This document shows, piece after piece, positions 36,149 to 45,040 of a DNA stretch of 64,000 bases; position 1 is the first letter of the stretch, and each line of letters starts with the position of its first letter. The position numbers and the translations under genes are program-made. The stretch is from assembly GCF_013839515.1 (NCBI RefSeq), contig NZ_JACDNQ010000004.1, positions 161,324 to 225,323 of the forward strand, written 5' to 3'. This DNA comes from Natronomonas salinimetallica (GTDB lineage: Archaea; Halobacteriota; Halobacteria; Halobacteriales; Haloarculaceae). The notes under the pieces are model-generated. The model was given only the letters and a program-made list of their open reading frames with translations. It was not told the DNA's origin and did no database searches.

Positions 36149-36253
36149 ACGAAGACCGGGGACGGCTGACCGAATACGAAGACCGGGGACGGCTGACCGG
36201 ATACGAAGACCGGGGACGGCTGACCGGATACGAAGACCGGGGACGGCTGACCG
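36149..36253. repeat. 27-bp tandem repeat copying a gene end, four copies
   Basis: Units start at 36149, 36176, 36203 and 36230 (core ACGAAGACCGGGGACGGC). The first encodes the last residues TKTGDG and stop TGA of the ABC remnant; the others repeat it beyond the stop, so the stop codon recurs three more times in frame. Confidence 0.92.
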
Positions 36254-36339
36254 AGGATCGAACGTATCGGAATCGGCGGCCCTCCCCGCCGCCGTTCCGC
36301 GGCCGTCGTGTTCAAGTCCCTCGGCTCCCTGCAACGGGT

Positions 36340-37206
36340 ATGCTCCGGCTTGCGGTCGCGACGAACGCCGAGACCCTCGATCGGATCCGCGGTCCCCTCG
36401 CCGAACGCGGCATCGACGCACGTCACGTGCCGACGACCGGACGCGCACAGCCGCTTTCGGAGACGCTCGTCGAGGAGCGCGTCGACGTCGGATTCGTCTA
36501 TCCCTCCCGGCTGATGGAAGGCGGCGTCGCGGACGCCCTCCTCGGGGTTCCCTGGGTCAACGGCCGGGAGGCAATCCTCCGGAGCCGAAACAAGGCCGGG
36601 GCGCTGGCGCGGCTCGAGCGCGCCGGGATCCCGACCCCCGAAAGCGTCTACGTTTCGAACCCGGCCGCCGACTCCGAACTCCGGGCCGCCTTCGAAGGCC
36701 TCGATCAGCCCGTCGTGGTCAAGCCGAACTCGACGACCCGCGGCGTCGGCATCGCGAGAGCCGACGACCTCGACTCCTTTTTTGGAATCTGTGAGTACCT
36801 CTCATTGGTACACGATTACCGGGCCGTCGACGACCGGTCGTTCCTGGTCCAGGAGTTCCTCCCCGGGGCCAGGGACTTCCGGGCGATGGTCGTCGACGGC
36901 GAGTACGTGGGGGCGGTCGAGCGGCGGCTCCCGGCGGCCGAGCGGGCGGCCGGCCGCTGGAAGCACAACGTCCACCGCGGGGCGGCGGCGACGGGGGTCG
37001 ACCTGCCGCCGGAGCGCCGCGAACTCGTGGAGGCGGCGGCCGAGGAACTCGACATCGCGTGGCTCGGCGTCGACGTCCTCGTCGCCGACGGACGGGCCGT
37101 CGTCAACGAGACGAACGCCCGGCCGACGGTCGACGCGGCTACGAAGTACGAGCCGGGGTTCTACGACCGGCTCGCCGGGGTGATCCGGCGGGCTGCGGAC
37201 GTTTGA
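36340..37206 (+). CDS. RimK-type ATP-grasp ligase
   Basis: 288 residues. Layout is that of RimK/LysX-like ligases: an N-terminal Rossmann-like part (LRLAVATNAETLDRIRGPLA), central ATP-binding lid VVVKPNSTTRGVGIARADD, DFRAMVVDGEYVGAVERRLP and the metal-binding end VNETNARPTVDAATKYEPGF. The family forms amide or peptide bonds from a carboxylate and ATP; substrates range from glutamate tails to lysine biosynthesis carriers. No lysW-like carrier protein adjoins it, so the substrate is unknown. Confidence 0.85.
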   Translation: MLRLAVATNAETLDRIRGPLAERGIDARHVPTTGRAQPLSETLVEERVDVGFVYPSRLMEGGVADALLGVPWVNGREAILRSRNKAGALARLERAGIPTPESVYVSNPAADSELRAAFEGLDQPVVVKPNSTTRGVGIARADDLDSFFGICEYLSLVHDYRAVDDRSFLVQEFLPGARDFRAMVVDGEYVGAVERRLPAAERAAGRWKHNVHRGAAATGVDLPPERRELVEAAAEELDIAWLGVDVLVADGRAVVNETNARPTVDAATKYEPGFYDRLAGVIRRAADV

Positions 37207-37386
37207 CCGCTTAGGGCATGTCCAAACGTTCGCGGGGACAGATATCGGTGCTCGGGGATAGCGCGGTGGGTCGCCGGACTACGCGGTGGCGACCGAGTCA
37301 CGGCTCGCTTGGGGTGTAGTCCCGACCGTTTTTCTCAACGGCTCGGCCACATGTATCAACAGCGTTGTCGCAAGCGGTCGCTTCGT

Positions 37387-37578
37387 CTAGCAGCAGTCGC
37401 TTTCGGCTTCACAGACGCTGCTGTAGTCGACGCCGGTCGCTCGGCTGATCGCCTCGTTGCACTCGAGGAGCGTCGAGGTGAACGCCTCGTCGGTCAAGGC
37501 CGGTTCGACCTCGTTGAGGCTCTCGGCAAGCGCTTCCGCCGCGGCCAGGACGTCCTCGTCGGTGGTGCTCAACAGCAC
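37387..37578 (-). CDS. Small ars-operon protein ending in Cys-Cys
   Basis: 63 residues, last gene of the ars operon; its start overlaps the preceding gene by ten bases, so translation is probably coupled. Mostly helical and acidic (DEDVLAAAEALAESLNEVEP) with Cys in LLECNEAIS and a tail SSVCEAESDCC. Closely spaced cysteines at the C-terminus suit As(III) or Sb(III) binding. I do not recognise the family; a metallochaperone or sensor role is inferred from position and cysteines only. Confidence 0.65.
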   Translation of the reverse strand: MLLSTTDEDVLAAAEALAESLNEVEPALTDEAFTSTLLECNEAISRATGVDYSSVCEAESDCC

Positions 37579-37937
37579 CCACCCCCGTCCGACCGGGCGA
37601 ACGGCCGACCGATTCGGTCGCTTATGCGGTCATCGGTCCGCTTGAGGAGGGCGACGAGCGCGGCCTGTGCCGCCTGCTGTTCCCGAAACGTCTCCGTCTC
37701 CGAGAGCTCGGTTTTGAGCTCCCGGAGCTCGCTCATATCCGAGGAGTCGAACTCACCGGTCTGCACCGCCCGCTGTTTTTCCCGGTAGGCCGCCAGTAGC
37801 TCCATCGCCGCCTCGTCGGCTTCGAGCTGCTCGGTCGCGGCTTCGAACGCCCGGTACGTCTCCGAGTCCTGAAGCGTCTCGATGAACGCGTCCAGCGGCT
37901 CCTCGACGGCCGGGTCGACGGATCGCGTTTCGCTCAT
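37569..37937 (-). CDS. YlbF/YmcA-like helical protein with Cys-Cys tail
   Basis: 122 residues. The helical core (DAFIETLQDSETYRAFEAAT, LLAAYREKQRAVQTGEF) resembles the YlbF/YmcA (DUF964) family, whose bacterial members form [4Fe-4S] complexes affecting RNA maturation. Here the only cysteines are in the terminal GGGCC. The ATG overlaps the arsA stop by four bases (ATGA), placing it firmly in the arsenic operon. Function is unknown; binding of trivalent arsenic through the tail is a testable idea. Confidence 0.75.
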   Translation of the reverse strand: MSETRSVDPAVEEPLDAFIETLQDSETYRAFEAATEQLEADEAAMELLAAYREKQRAVQTGEFDSSDMSELRELKTELSETETFREQQAAQAALVALLKRTDDRISDRIGRPFARSDGGGCC

Positions 37938-39889
37938 TGGGTTTTCACCGCCGTCTCGTCGCCGTCGGTTTCGGCCTCCGCCAGCCGTGCGAGCCCCGTG
38001 ATGTCCTCGCCGAAGCCGCTGAGTTCGTCGGGGCCGATCGGTTCTTCACGGCGCAGCGGGGCCAACATCAGCGGCGCGTCGAAGCGGTCGCGGATCTCCT
38101 CGAGGTACTGCGCCTGCTGGGCACGCCGGTTCGAAAAGAAGGCGTTATCGCCGTACGCCTCCGGGAGGAGGTAGTTGGCGACGACCAACGAGGTCTCGAT
38201 ACCGACCTGCTCCTCGAGGTCGGCGGCGGCCCGGTAGGCCTCCATCATCGGGGTGTACTCGGGATACATCACGAACGCGAAGGTGCTCCGATCGGGGTCT
38301 TTCATGATCTCGATGACCTCGTCGTACTGGTCGCTTTTCGCTGGCGCGGCGCCCTTCGTCAGCGAGCCGAGGTCCATGAACCCCTTCCAGTCGGAGGGGA
38401 GTTCGAGCAACCGCAGGGTGTGGCCCGTCGGCGCGGTATCGAAGACGACGACGTCGTAGCCGTCCTCCCCGAAGTAGCTCACGAACTTCTCGAGGGCGGC
38501 CATCTCCTCGGCGCACGGCGACTCCAGCTCCTCCTCAACGTTTGCGATCGCGGCGTCGACGTCGATTTCGGCGTCCTCTCTGTCCTCATACATCGTCCTG
38601 ACGTGATCGAGGACTCCCTCGCGGTACTCCTCGAGGGCCTTCTTCTGGTCGATCCGCGCCGCATCGAGGCGGTCCGGCCCGACCGAGGTCGGCTCGTGGC
38701 CGACCGGTTCGCCGAAGATGTCCGCTAAGTGTGCGGCCGGGTCGGTCGTGACGACGAGCGTCTCGTGGCCCGCCTCGGCGAGTTTCGTCGCCGCCGTCGA
38801 GGCGACCGTACTCTTGCCTACGCCACCCTTGCCGGTGAAGAAGAGATATCGAGTCCCCTCGTTCGGCGTGAGTTGCTCGATGGCCGCGTCCGAATCCGCC
38901 ATCGCGTCGAAGTCGACCGCGCCGTCAGCGTCCACGTCGGTCGCCGTGCCGACATCGACGGTCGCTTCCGCGCCGTCGTAGAGGACGCCACCGACGTCGG
39001 CGAGCAGGTCGAGTCCGGCGATCTCGCCGGGTTGAAGCGGATACGTCGCCATCGCGTCCGCGTCGAACTCCTCGCGGGCGCGCTCGATGACGGCCCGTTC
39101 GTCCGCGCGTTTCCCCTCGAAGAACGGGTCCTCACACACCGATTCGGGGAGGTAGCCGTTGAGTATCAACAGCTGCGATTCGATGCCGAGCCCTCCGAGG
39201 TCGCTCGCGCTGCGTTGGATCTCGTCGATCGAGGAGGCTTCGGGTTTGCCGACGAACGCGAACGAGGTGCGGTCGTCGTCCTGAAGCGTATCGATGGCGC
39301 GCTCGTACGCCTGTTTTTTGCCCTCCATGGAGGCCGCCGGCCCGATGCAGGTCGAACCGCCCTTCTCGAGTTCGGCGTTCCAATCGGAGGGAAGCTCCAT
39401 CAGCCGGATGGTGTGGCCCGTCGGCGCGGTATCGAAGACGACGACGTCGTATTCGGGGCTATCCATGAACTCAACGAAGTTATCGAATGCGGCTATTTCC
39501 TCGACACAGGGGCTGTTGAGCTGTTCTTCGACGGTTTGGATCTCGTCGTCGTCGAGAAGTGCCCGCATCGGCTCGATCGTCTCCTGGCGGTACTCCTCGG
39601 CGGCGACGTCGGGATCGATCTCGATCGCCGAGAGGTTCTCGACCCCGTCGATCGCGGTGACGTCGTGGCCGATCTCCTGTTCGAAGATGTCCGAGAGGTT
39701 CGGCGCGGGATCGGTCGTCACGAGAAGCGTCTCGTAACCGTTGTCGGCGAGCCACGTCGCGGTCGCACAGCTGACGGTGCTCTTGCCGACGCCGCCTTTC
39801 CCGCTGAAGAAGACGAACTCGGTGTCCTCGCCGCTCGGTTCGACGATCCCTCTCGCGTCCGGTAGCGTCCGTGCCGGCTGTTCCGACAT
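37934..39889 (-). CDS. arsA: Arsenite-stimulated ATPase, tandem domains
   Basis: 651 residues, two ArsA halves each with Walker A (FFSGKGGVGKST at 27-38; FFTGKGGVGKST at 350-361) and DTAPTGHT. The three metalloid-binding cysteines of ArsA are all present: Cys128 in NSPCVEEIAAFDNF, Cys181 in GGSTCIGPAAS and Cys459 in ESPCAEEMAALEKF. It powers arsenite/antimonite extrusion in concert with ArsB, or may act with other carriers; no arsB or acr3 is seen in the window. It follows arsD after three bases and is coupled to the YlbF-like gene. Confidence 0.94.
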   Translation of the reverse strand: MSEQPARTLPDARGIVEPSGEDTEFVFFSGKGGVGKSTVSCATATWLADNGYETLLVTTDPAPNLSDIFEQEIGHDVTAIDGVENLSAIEIDPDVAAEEYRQETIEPMRALLDDDEIQTVEEQLNSPCVEEIAAFDNFVEFMDSPEYDVVVFDTAPTGHTIRLMELPSDWNAELEKGGSTCIGPAASMEGKKQAYERAIDTLQDDDRTSFAFVGKPEASSIDEIQRSASDLGGLGIESQLLILNGYLPESVCEDPFFEGKRADERAVIERAREEFDADAMATYPLQPGEIAGLDLLADVGGVLYDGAEATVDVGTATDVDADGAVDFDAMADSDAAIEQLTPNEGTRYLFFTGKGGVGKSTVASTAATKLAEAGHETLVVTTDPAAHLADIFGEPVGHEPTSVGPDRLDAARIDQKKALEEYREGVLDHVRTMYEDREDAEIDVDAAIANVEEELESPCAEEMAALEKFVSYFGEDGYDVVVFDTAPTGHTLRLLELPSDWKGFMDLGSLTKGAAPAKSDQYDEVIEIMKDPDRSTFAFVMYPEYTPMMEAYRAAADLEEQVGIETSLVVANYLLPEAYGDNAFFSNRRAQQAQYLEEIRDRFDAPLMLAPLRREEPIGPDELSGFGEDITGLARLAEAETDGDETAVKTQ

Positions 39890-39892
39890 CCG

Positions 39893-40228
39893 TCAGGCCT
39901 CCTGGGTTCGCGTATCTACGTGGTCATCGAGGACCGTTTCGAGTTCGTCGTAGCCGAGGTACTCGCCCTCGGCGACGACCTCGCCGTCGACGACGGTGAT
40001 CGGGAGAATCGAAGGGCCGTGTTCTTCGACTAGGTCGTAGACCGACTGCGTCTCGAGGAACTGGTCCATGTCGTGTTGCATGTTCGCTCTCGTGATCTCG
40101 AGGGCGTCGCGGGCCGCCTCGAGCTGATCGAGGGCGGCACTGACTTCGACGAGTTCGTCGTCCGGGTCGGGTCCACAGACGCCGGTGGAACAACACATCG
40201 CTTCTTCGTATAGGGTGAGTTCTGTCAT
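39893..40228 (-). CDS. arsD: Arsenic metallochaperone ArsD
   Basis: 111 residues. The N-terminal vicinal pair Cys12-Cys13 and Cys18 (EEAMCCSTGVCGP) is the As(III)-transfer site of ArsD. The rest follows the family (VYDLVEEHGPSILPITVVDG). It hands arsenite to ArsA and is a weak repressor in bacteria. First gene of the minus-strand ars operon. Its promoter region carries a repeated 16-base element. Confidence 0.93.
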   Translation of the reverse strand: MTELTLYEEAMCCSTGVCGPDPDDELVEVSAALDQLEAARDALEITRANMQHDMDQFLETQSVYDLVEEHGPSILPITVVDGEVVAEGEYLGYDELETVLDDHVDTRTQEA

Positions 40229-40631
40229 TCGGTATTCGGGGTGTCTCGGTCGTCGGGGCGGTGCATCGGCCGTCGAAGACGTACTTCGGTCGGTTGATCG
40301 GACGGTGCATCGACCGGGCCGTACAGGCGATACGTGGATTCGCTGTTCGGGCCGCTCGCGGGCAGATTCGGGTGCCGTTTGTTGCGTTGCGTGCCAGCTT
40401 CAGTTGAACTATTGCTCAGACAACTACTATTGCTCAGACAATTGAATAAAGATTCCGGTCGAGAAGGAGCCCAATACGGGATACGTACGTCCGGATAGGG
40501 CGATCTTGTGGCACGAAAACGGCTGAATGGTGGCCTAGAGCCGCTTGAGGGCGAAAGCGTGGCTGTTCCGGCTGTTGTCGGTTCGTTCGTGATCGGAAGT
40601 ATTAATTGAATATCTACTCAACGAACGTACG
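40229..40631. promoter_or_regulatory. Divergent ars control region with direct repeats
   Basis: No gene. ACTATTGCTCAGACAA occurs at 40408-40423 and again at 40426-40441, an 18-bp spacing, followed by ATTGAATA. On the other side, the arsR promoter contains TTAATTGAATATC at 40602-40614, about 28 bases before its ATG. The shared ATTGAATA is a candidate ArsR operator half; the 16-base repeats may be extra sites upstream of arsD. Confidence 0.5.
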
Positions 40632-41033
40632 ATGTCACAAGCAACGGAGCGGCTTCGTCGCTACCTCGACGACGAACTCGGCGAGTGCCGCACCGAGGAC
40701 GTCGACCGACGGCTGGATGAACTCGGCACGCTCGAGGCGGCGTTCGGAACCGGACGGGGCGAGGCCGAACTCGACGTACTCTCGGCGCTCGCCAACGAGA
40801 CCCGCTACACGCTCGTTCGGGTTCTCGTCGCCGCGGGCGAGGAACTCTGCGTCTGTGAACTGAACGCCGTCGTCGACGTGACCGAAAGCGGCCTCAGCCA
40901 CGCGCTCTCAGGGCTCGTCGACGCGGGGCTGGTGGAGGGGCGCAAGGACGGCCGCTGGAAGATGTACCGGGCGACCAATCGTGCGATCACGCTCGTGACC
41001 GTCCTCGAGGGAAGTGTGAGCGTCGACGGGTGA
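40632..41033 (+). CDS. arsR: ArsR-family metalloid-sensing repressor
   Basis: 133 residues. The winged helix carries the ArsR metal site ELCVCEL (Cys-Val-Cys at the start of the DNA-binding helix alpha3), followed by VVDVTESGLSHALSGLVDAG and the wing EGRKDGRWKMYRAT. An N-terminal extension of about 45 residues precedes the domain (MSQATERLRRYLDDELGECR). Arsenite binding would release it from the divergent promoter region shared with arsD. Confidence 0.92.
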   Translation: MSQATERLRRYLDDELGECRTEDVDRRLDELGTLEAAFGTGRGEAELDVLSALANETRYTLVRVLVAAGEELCVCELNAVVDVTESGLSHALSGLVDAGLVEGRKDGRWKMYRATNRAITLVTVLEGSVSVDG

Positions 41034-41108
41034 TGCCGTTCCCCGCGGGCGATCACGCCGGCCATCGACGGGTCGCGTTTCGTCGCCGTCAGGGGTAACT
41101 CCCCGTCG

Positions 41109-41483
41109 TCAGGACAGATCGATGTTCGCCGAACTGCCGGTGCGCTCGAGCGTGATCTCGAGGACACCGTTGTTGAACGACGCCGATGCGGAGTGCTCGT
41201 CGACACGGGCCGGTAGTTCGATCCGCTCTTCGTACTCGCTGGCCGCCGTCGACGCCGAAATAGTGACGTGTCGGCCATCACACTTGATCCGGAGGGACTC
41301 CTTTTCGACGCCGGGCAGGTCCGCGACGACGCGGACCTCCTCGTCGGTCTCATAGACCGATACGTGGGCGTCACCGCCGAAACCGGCATCGGCGGCATCG
41401 AGGCTACCACCCATACCGTCCATCATCCGCTCTATCTCGTTGAAGATGTCGTCGAACGGATCGTCGCGGTCATCTCGGCGCAT
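41109..41483 (-). CDS. Small heat-shock protein Hsp20
   Basis: 124 residues. An acidic N-terminus (RRDDRDDPFDDIFNEIERMM) is followed by the alpha-crystallin domain VSVYETDEEVRVVADLPGVE to HSASASFNNGVLEITLER. ATP-independent chaperone that holds unfolding proteins. The C-terminal I-x-I anchor is weak (ANIDLS), so oligomers may be small. Between it and the GAPDH gene (41484-41654) there is only a short TACTGCCGG relic. Confidence 0.92.
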   Translation of the reverse strand: MRRDDRDDPFDDIFNEIERMMDGMGGSLDAADAGFGGDAHVSVYETDEEVRVVADLPGVEKESLRIKCDGRHVTISASTAASEYEERIELPARVDEHSASASFNNGVLEITLERTGSSANIDLS

Positions 41484-41628
41484 ACGTACGCTACGGCGGA
41501 TACGTTCAAAAGCCTTCTGTCAGTGTCACTTGTCAGCTACCCCACCTGCTCCGTTGAAGGCGAGGGCCGGCCCCCCGGAGGAAGGGTGCGTGTCCGTTTT
41601 TTCGCGGCTATAACGGTGACCAGCAGTC

Positions 41629-41657
41629 TCATACTGCCGGCTGTCCGCCGCGTATCA
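41629..41657. mobile_element. Possible MITE scar, TACTGCCGG end
   Basis: TCA-TACTGCCGGCTGTCCG...GTA-TCA: one MITE terminus and a trailing GTA between direct TCA repeats, the second being the GAPDH stop complement. It may be an internally deleted copy of the family at 1998, but is short enough to be chance. Confidence 0.35.
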
Positions 41658-42671
41658 GAACCCGATTCCCATCGTCTCGTTCGTCCGCTCGATCGATTCG
41701 GTGGCGTCGGCCGTCCCGAGGGTCGCCCGGATCGCGTCGACGTTTTCCGGGACGACGTCGGATTCTTGGTGGATCGCCTGGAACAGATACAGGTCCGATC
41801 CCTCCATCGAGACCGACTCCCCCCAGATACAGTTCTCCCAGACGTCCGCACGGGGGCGGTTTCGGTCCATCGCGAACTCCTTGATCGCGCCGGCACCGTC
41901 GATACCGGATCCCTCGGGGATCAAGAACGTCCGTGTTTGTCCGTCGAGTAGCTCCCGGACCTCGTCGGCGTCGGGTGTCGCCTCCAGCGTCACGTTCACC
42001 GAGTGGGTGTGCATGAGCGTCGCGGGCACTTTCAGGCCGAGCGTGTCGATGTCGATCCCCGGAAAGATCGTGTTCACGTCGGGGCCATGATGTGAGGGCA
42101 GGCCGATCGGGTTCGGCAGGATGTCGTTGATAGGGCCGCGCCCCGACTGTGCGGGGTCACCGCCGCGGCGGACCAGCGTGATGCGGGCCTTCTCGACGCC
42201 GTAGGTCTCCTGAAGGGGAGCAAGCAGCCGCGAGAGTCCAGTCGTGTTACAGGAGACGACCCGGACGTGGTCGGCCCCGGCAGCGTCCTCGAAGTTTCCG
42301 CGGGCGTTGAACGACGTATCGACGAGGTCCGCGTCCTCGCCACCCTGGTACAGCGCCGGGGTGTCGTAGGCCTCATAGAGCGATTTGTTCTCCGCGCCGA
42401 TCCCCGAGGGACAGGCGTCGACGACGACGTCCGCCGCCTCGACCATCTCCTCGACGGTGCCGGCGAGATCGATTCCGGCATCCTCGAACAGGTCGACCCG
42501 GTCCTCGATGGCGGCATACAGCGGGTAGCCGTTCTCGACGGCCAACTCGGCCTCGTGGTTGGGTCGGGTCTTACCGACGCCGATCAGTTCCATGTCCGGC
42601 TGGAGCGTCACGGCGTCCGCGACCCGTTTGCCGATGGTTCCGTAGCCGTTGACCGCGACTTGAACGCTCAT
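41655..42671 (-). CDS. gap: Type II glyceraldehyde-3-phosphate dehydrogenase
   Basis: 338 residues from the ATG at 42671, giving the canonical start [19 protein letters not shown] with the NAD(P)-binding loop. The catalytic cysteine is Cys141 in [33 protein letters not shown] and the HTHSVNV block follow the archaeal type II pattern. In haloarchaea this form is associated with gluconeogenesis. Single gene, divergent to the aminopeptidase at 42811. Confidence 0.94.
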   Translation of the reverse strand: MSVQVAVNGYGTIGKRVADAVTLQPDMELIGVGKTRPNHEAELAVENGYPLYAAIEDRVDLFEDAGIDLAGTVEEMVEAADVVVDACPSGIGAENKSLYEAYDTPALYQGGEDADLVDTSFNARGNFEDAAGADHVRVVSCNTTGLSRLLAPLQETYGVEKARITLVRRGGDPAQSGRGPINDILPNPIGLPSHHGPDVNTIFPGIDIDTLGLKVPATLMHTHSVNVTLEATPDADEVRELLDGQTRTFLIPEGSGIDGAGAIKEFAMDRNRPRADVWENCIWGESVSMEGSDLYLFQAIHQESDVVPENVDAIRATLGTADATESIERTNETMGIGF

Positions 42672-42810
42672 GTCTACCGGTGGTGATCCCATCGGAATAA
42701 CCGTTTCTCTCCCCGCCCGTCGGGTCCGAAGCGGCGGGCCGGACGGAAACGTCCCCCGGACGTCCTCTCGGAGGGGAACGTCTTTGCGGCCGCCGTTCCA
42801 ACCGACCGTT

Positions 42811-43797
42811 ATGGCCGAAACCGACGCCATCGACATCGAGGACCCCGAAGCCGTTGCGAATGCGGCTCGGACGGCGGTCGGGCAGTGTCTCGCGCTCGAT
42901 GCGGGCGAGACGTGTGTCGTCGTCACCGACGACACGCGCGAACCGATCGGCGAGGCGATCTACGCCGCCGCGCTCGAAGCGACCGACGACTGTACCATCG
43001 TCCGATATCCGCCGGGGCCACAACACGGCGCAGAGCCCCCGGATCCGGTCGCCGCCGCCATCGCGGGAGCCGACTGTTTCCTCGCGCCGACGACGAAGAG
43101 CATCACGCACACCCGCGCGCGTTCGGAGGCGACGGCGGGCGGTGCCCGCGGCGCGACGCTTCCCGGGATCACCGAGGAGGTGTTCACCGTCGGACTCGAC
43201 GCCGACTACGAGGCGATCGCCGACGAGTGTGCGGCGATGCTCGACGCCGTTTCGGGTGCCGACGAGATCCGCGTGACATCGCCACAGGGGACCGACATCA
43301 CCTTTGACCTCGGCGAGCGGCCCTGGAACGACGACACCGGGATCGTCCACGAGGCCGGCTCCTTCTCGAACCTGCCCGCGGGTGAGGTGTTCATAAGCCC
43401 CGAATCGGCGACCGGAACCTACGTCGTCGACGGGACGATCCGCCCGCACGGCCTGCTCGGGGAGGGTCACACCGTCACGATCGAGGTCGAAGACGGCCAG
43501 CTCACGGACATCTCCGACGACGCCCTCCGGTCGGAGGCCGAGGCGGCCGCCGAGGAGGCCGGCGATGCGGCGTACAACCTGGCGGAACTCGGGATCGGCA
43601 CGAACCTCGGCGTGACCGACCTCGTCGGAAGCGTCCTCTTGGACGAGAAGGCGGCCGGGACGGTTCACATCGCCTTCGGCGACGATGCGGGCATCGGCGG
43701 CGATACCGAGGCCCCGATCCACATGGACGGTATCCTCAAGGAACCGACGGTGTACGTCGACGGCGAGGCGATCGACGTACCGACGCCCGAGGAATAA
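42811..43797 (+). CDS. M29-type aminopeptidase
   Basis: 328 residues from the ATG at 42811. Thermophilic metalloprotease (M29) features: [20 protein letters not shown] in the middle, [20 protein letters not shown], then the metal-binding end [20 protein letters not shown] and [10 protein letters not shown] to [19 protein letters not shown] two-cobalt/zinc leucyl-type aminopeptidase for cytosolic peptide turnover. It shares a 139-bp divergent region with gap. Confidence 0.88.
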   Translation: MAETDAIDIEDPEAVANAARTAVGQCLALDAGETCVVVTDDTREPIGEAIYAAALEATDDCTIVRYPPGPQHGAEPPDPVAAAIAGADCFLAPTTKSITHTRARSEATAGGARGATLPGITEEVFTVGLDADYEAIADECAAMLDAVSGADEIRVTSPQGTDITFDLGERPWNDDTGIVHEAGSFSNLPAGEVFISPESATGTYVVDGTIRPHGLLGEGHTVTIEVEDGQLTDISDDALRSEAEAAAEEAGDAAYNLAELGIGTNLGVTDLVGSVLLDEKAAGTVHIAFGDDAGIGGDTEAPIHMDGILKEPTVYVDGEAIDVPTPEE

Positions 43798-43850
43798 CCG
43801 AAGCGCTTCGGAGCCACGCGCTTATACGTCCGGACGGTCAATCCCGTACA

Positions 43851-44501
43851 ATGAGCCAACAGCGCGTTGCGGTCCGGTGTCCGTCCTGTTCGCCGGCCAC
43901 CGAGACCATCCACGAGGTACTGAACCGCGGCGGTGGCGTCACCGTCAGGTGCAGCGAATGCGACCACGTCCACAAGACGACACTGGAGGAGGAGACGACG
44001 ATCGAACGTCGGGTCGTCGTCTCCCAGGACGGGGAGTCGATCGATGCCGTCGTCGAGATTCCGCCCGAAGAGCGCCTCGTCGTCGGCGACGAGTTCCTCG
44101 TCGAAACCGACGAGGCGATCTTGACCGCCCGCATCACCTCCCTCGAGGGGACCGACGGCTCCCGATCCGACGGGGCCGACGTGGCCGACGTCGAGACGAT
44201 CTGGGCCCGCGCCGTCGGCAACGTTTCGGTCAACCTGACGCTGCATCCCAAAGAGGGAACGCACGACGAGAGCAGAAGCGTTCGAATCCAGGTTCCGGGC
44301 GACGAGTCGTTCGTCATCGGGCGGACCCACGAGTACGGCGGCGAGGAGTTCAGCGTCGAGCGGATCCTCATCCGCGAGGACGCGACCGACTACGAGCGCG
44401 AGGACTACGACTTCGAGGGGGATTCGGTCCTCGCAAAGGACGTCAAACGGCTCTACGCCCGCGACGAGGACGCACAGGCTCGGGCGTGGTCCGGCTGGTA
44501 G
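43851..44501 (+). CDS. Zinc-finger protein, HVO_0476-type
   Basis: 216 residues. N-terminal zinc ribbon from CPSCSPATETIHEV and CSECDHVHKT, then two beta-rich segments (VVIEIPPEERLVVGDEFLVE-like and VNLTLHPKEG... with SVRIQVPGDESFVIG). C-terminal acidic/basic segment ends ARDEDAQARAWSGW. This is a conserved haloarchaeal family without known function that is commonly found just upstream of pcm, as here. An RNA or translation link is guesswork. Confidence 0.8.
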   Translation: MSQQRVAVRCPSCSPATETIHEVLNRGGGVTVRCSECDHVHKTTLEEETTIERRVVVSQDGESIDAVVEIPPEERLVVGDEFLVETDEAILTARITSLEGTDGSRSDGADVADVETIWARAVGNVSVNLTLHPKEGTHDESRSVRIQVPGDESFVIGRTHEYGGEEFSVERILIREDATDYEREDYDFEGDSVLAKDVKRLYARDEDAQARAWSGW

Positions 44502-44850
44502 GAGCGAAACGATGTTCGGGTGTGATTCGGACGACAGGATCACCGAGGACGGGGACAGCGGCCGCTTCAAGAAGGCCCGCGAGCGGTTGGTCGACTCGCT
44601 CGCCGCTGCCGACCGGATCGAACGGTCGGCCACGATCGAGGCCCTTCGGTCGGGGCCGGCTGTGGGTACCACGCGGCCGTGACCGCCGAGATCGTCGGAA
44701 GCGAGAACGTCTACACCGTCGAGTATGTCGGAAGCCTGGCCACCGAGGCTCGCCGCCGGCTGGACCGACTCGGCTACGGCGGGATCAGCGTCCGAACCGG
44801 CGACGGCTGGAACGGCTGGCCGGAGTATGCCCCCTACGACGGAGCATATA

Positions 44851-44958
44851 TACTGGTGGACGAAATCAAATGAAACCGACTCACGAGTGATCCGCCGTTC
44901 GCTCCGTCGAGCGGCGTGATCCTCGTGCGTCGTGTGTACATTCTTTTGTCCGTCAGTA
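44851..44958. mobile_element. MITE, TACTGG family, 108 bp, copy 4, nested
   Basis: TACTGG...CAGTA. Unlike copies 1-3 its flanks show only a shared TA (TATA before, TAGTAG after), because it sits in the terminal TATAGTAG of the palindromic MITE. It splits that element's left tip from its body. Confidence 0.82.
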
Positions 44959-45040
44959 TAGTAGACATCGCAACTATGTACACATCGATCGTACTGCCGC
45001 CGTGCGATCGAGTGTGTCTTGTCTTCCGATCTCTACTATA
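44957..45040. mobile_element. Palindromic MITE, TATAGTAG family, 84 bp, in pcm
   Basis: Runs from TATAGTAGACATCG to CGATCTCTACTATA with a central hairpin. Restoring the pcm frame (GGA GCA TA-C CTC ACC) requires removing this element with a duplicated TA, so it inserted at TA inside codon TAC. It was then invaded by the TACTGG MITE. Confidence 0.85.

Larger units (their letters stand above)
34709..36169 (+). pseudogene. ABC exporter ATPase, eroded and split by a vapBC module
   Basis: The two ends encode one nucleotide-binding domain: 34709-35083 gives GPAGAGKSTVLKLLLWLYD (Walker A) and KLSGGQRQRISIARAVL (signature), and 35835-36169 resumes [20 protein letters not shown] (Walker B), [11 protein letters not shown] (H-loop) and the tail [17 protein letters not shown]. 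Three lesions are visible. The transmembrane half is missing. The Q-loop region is deleted in frame (DVRDVTL joins directly to PEGYETMVGERG). A vapBC pair with flanks separates signature and Walker B. It cannot make a working exporter. Confidence 0.85.
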
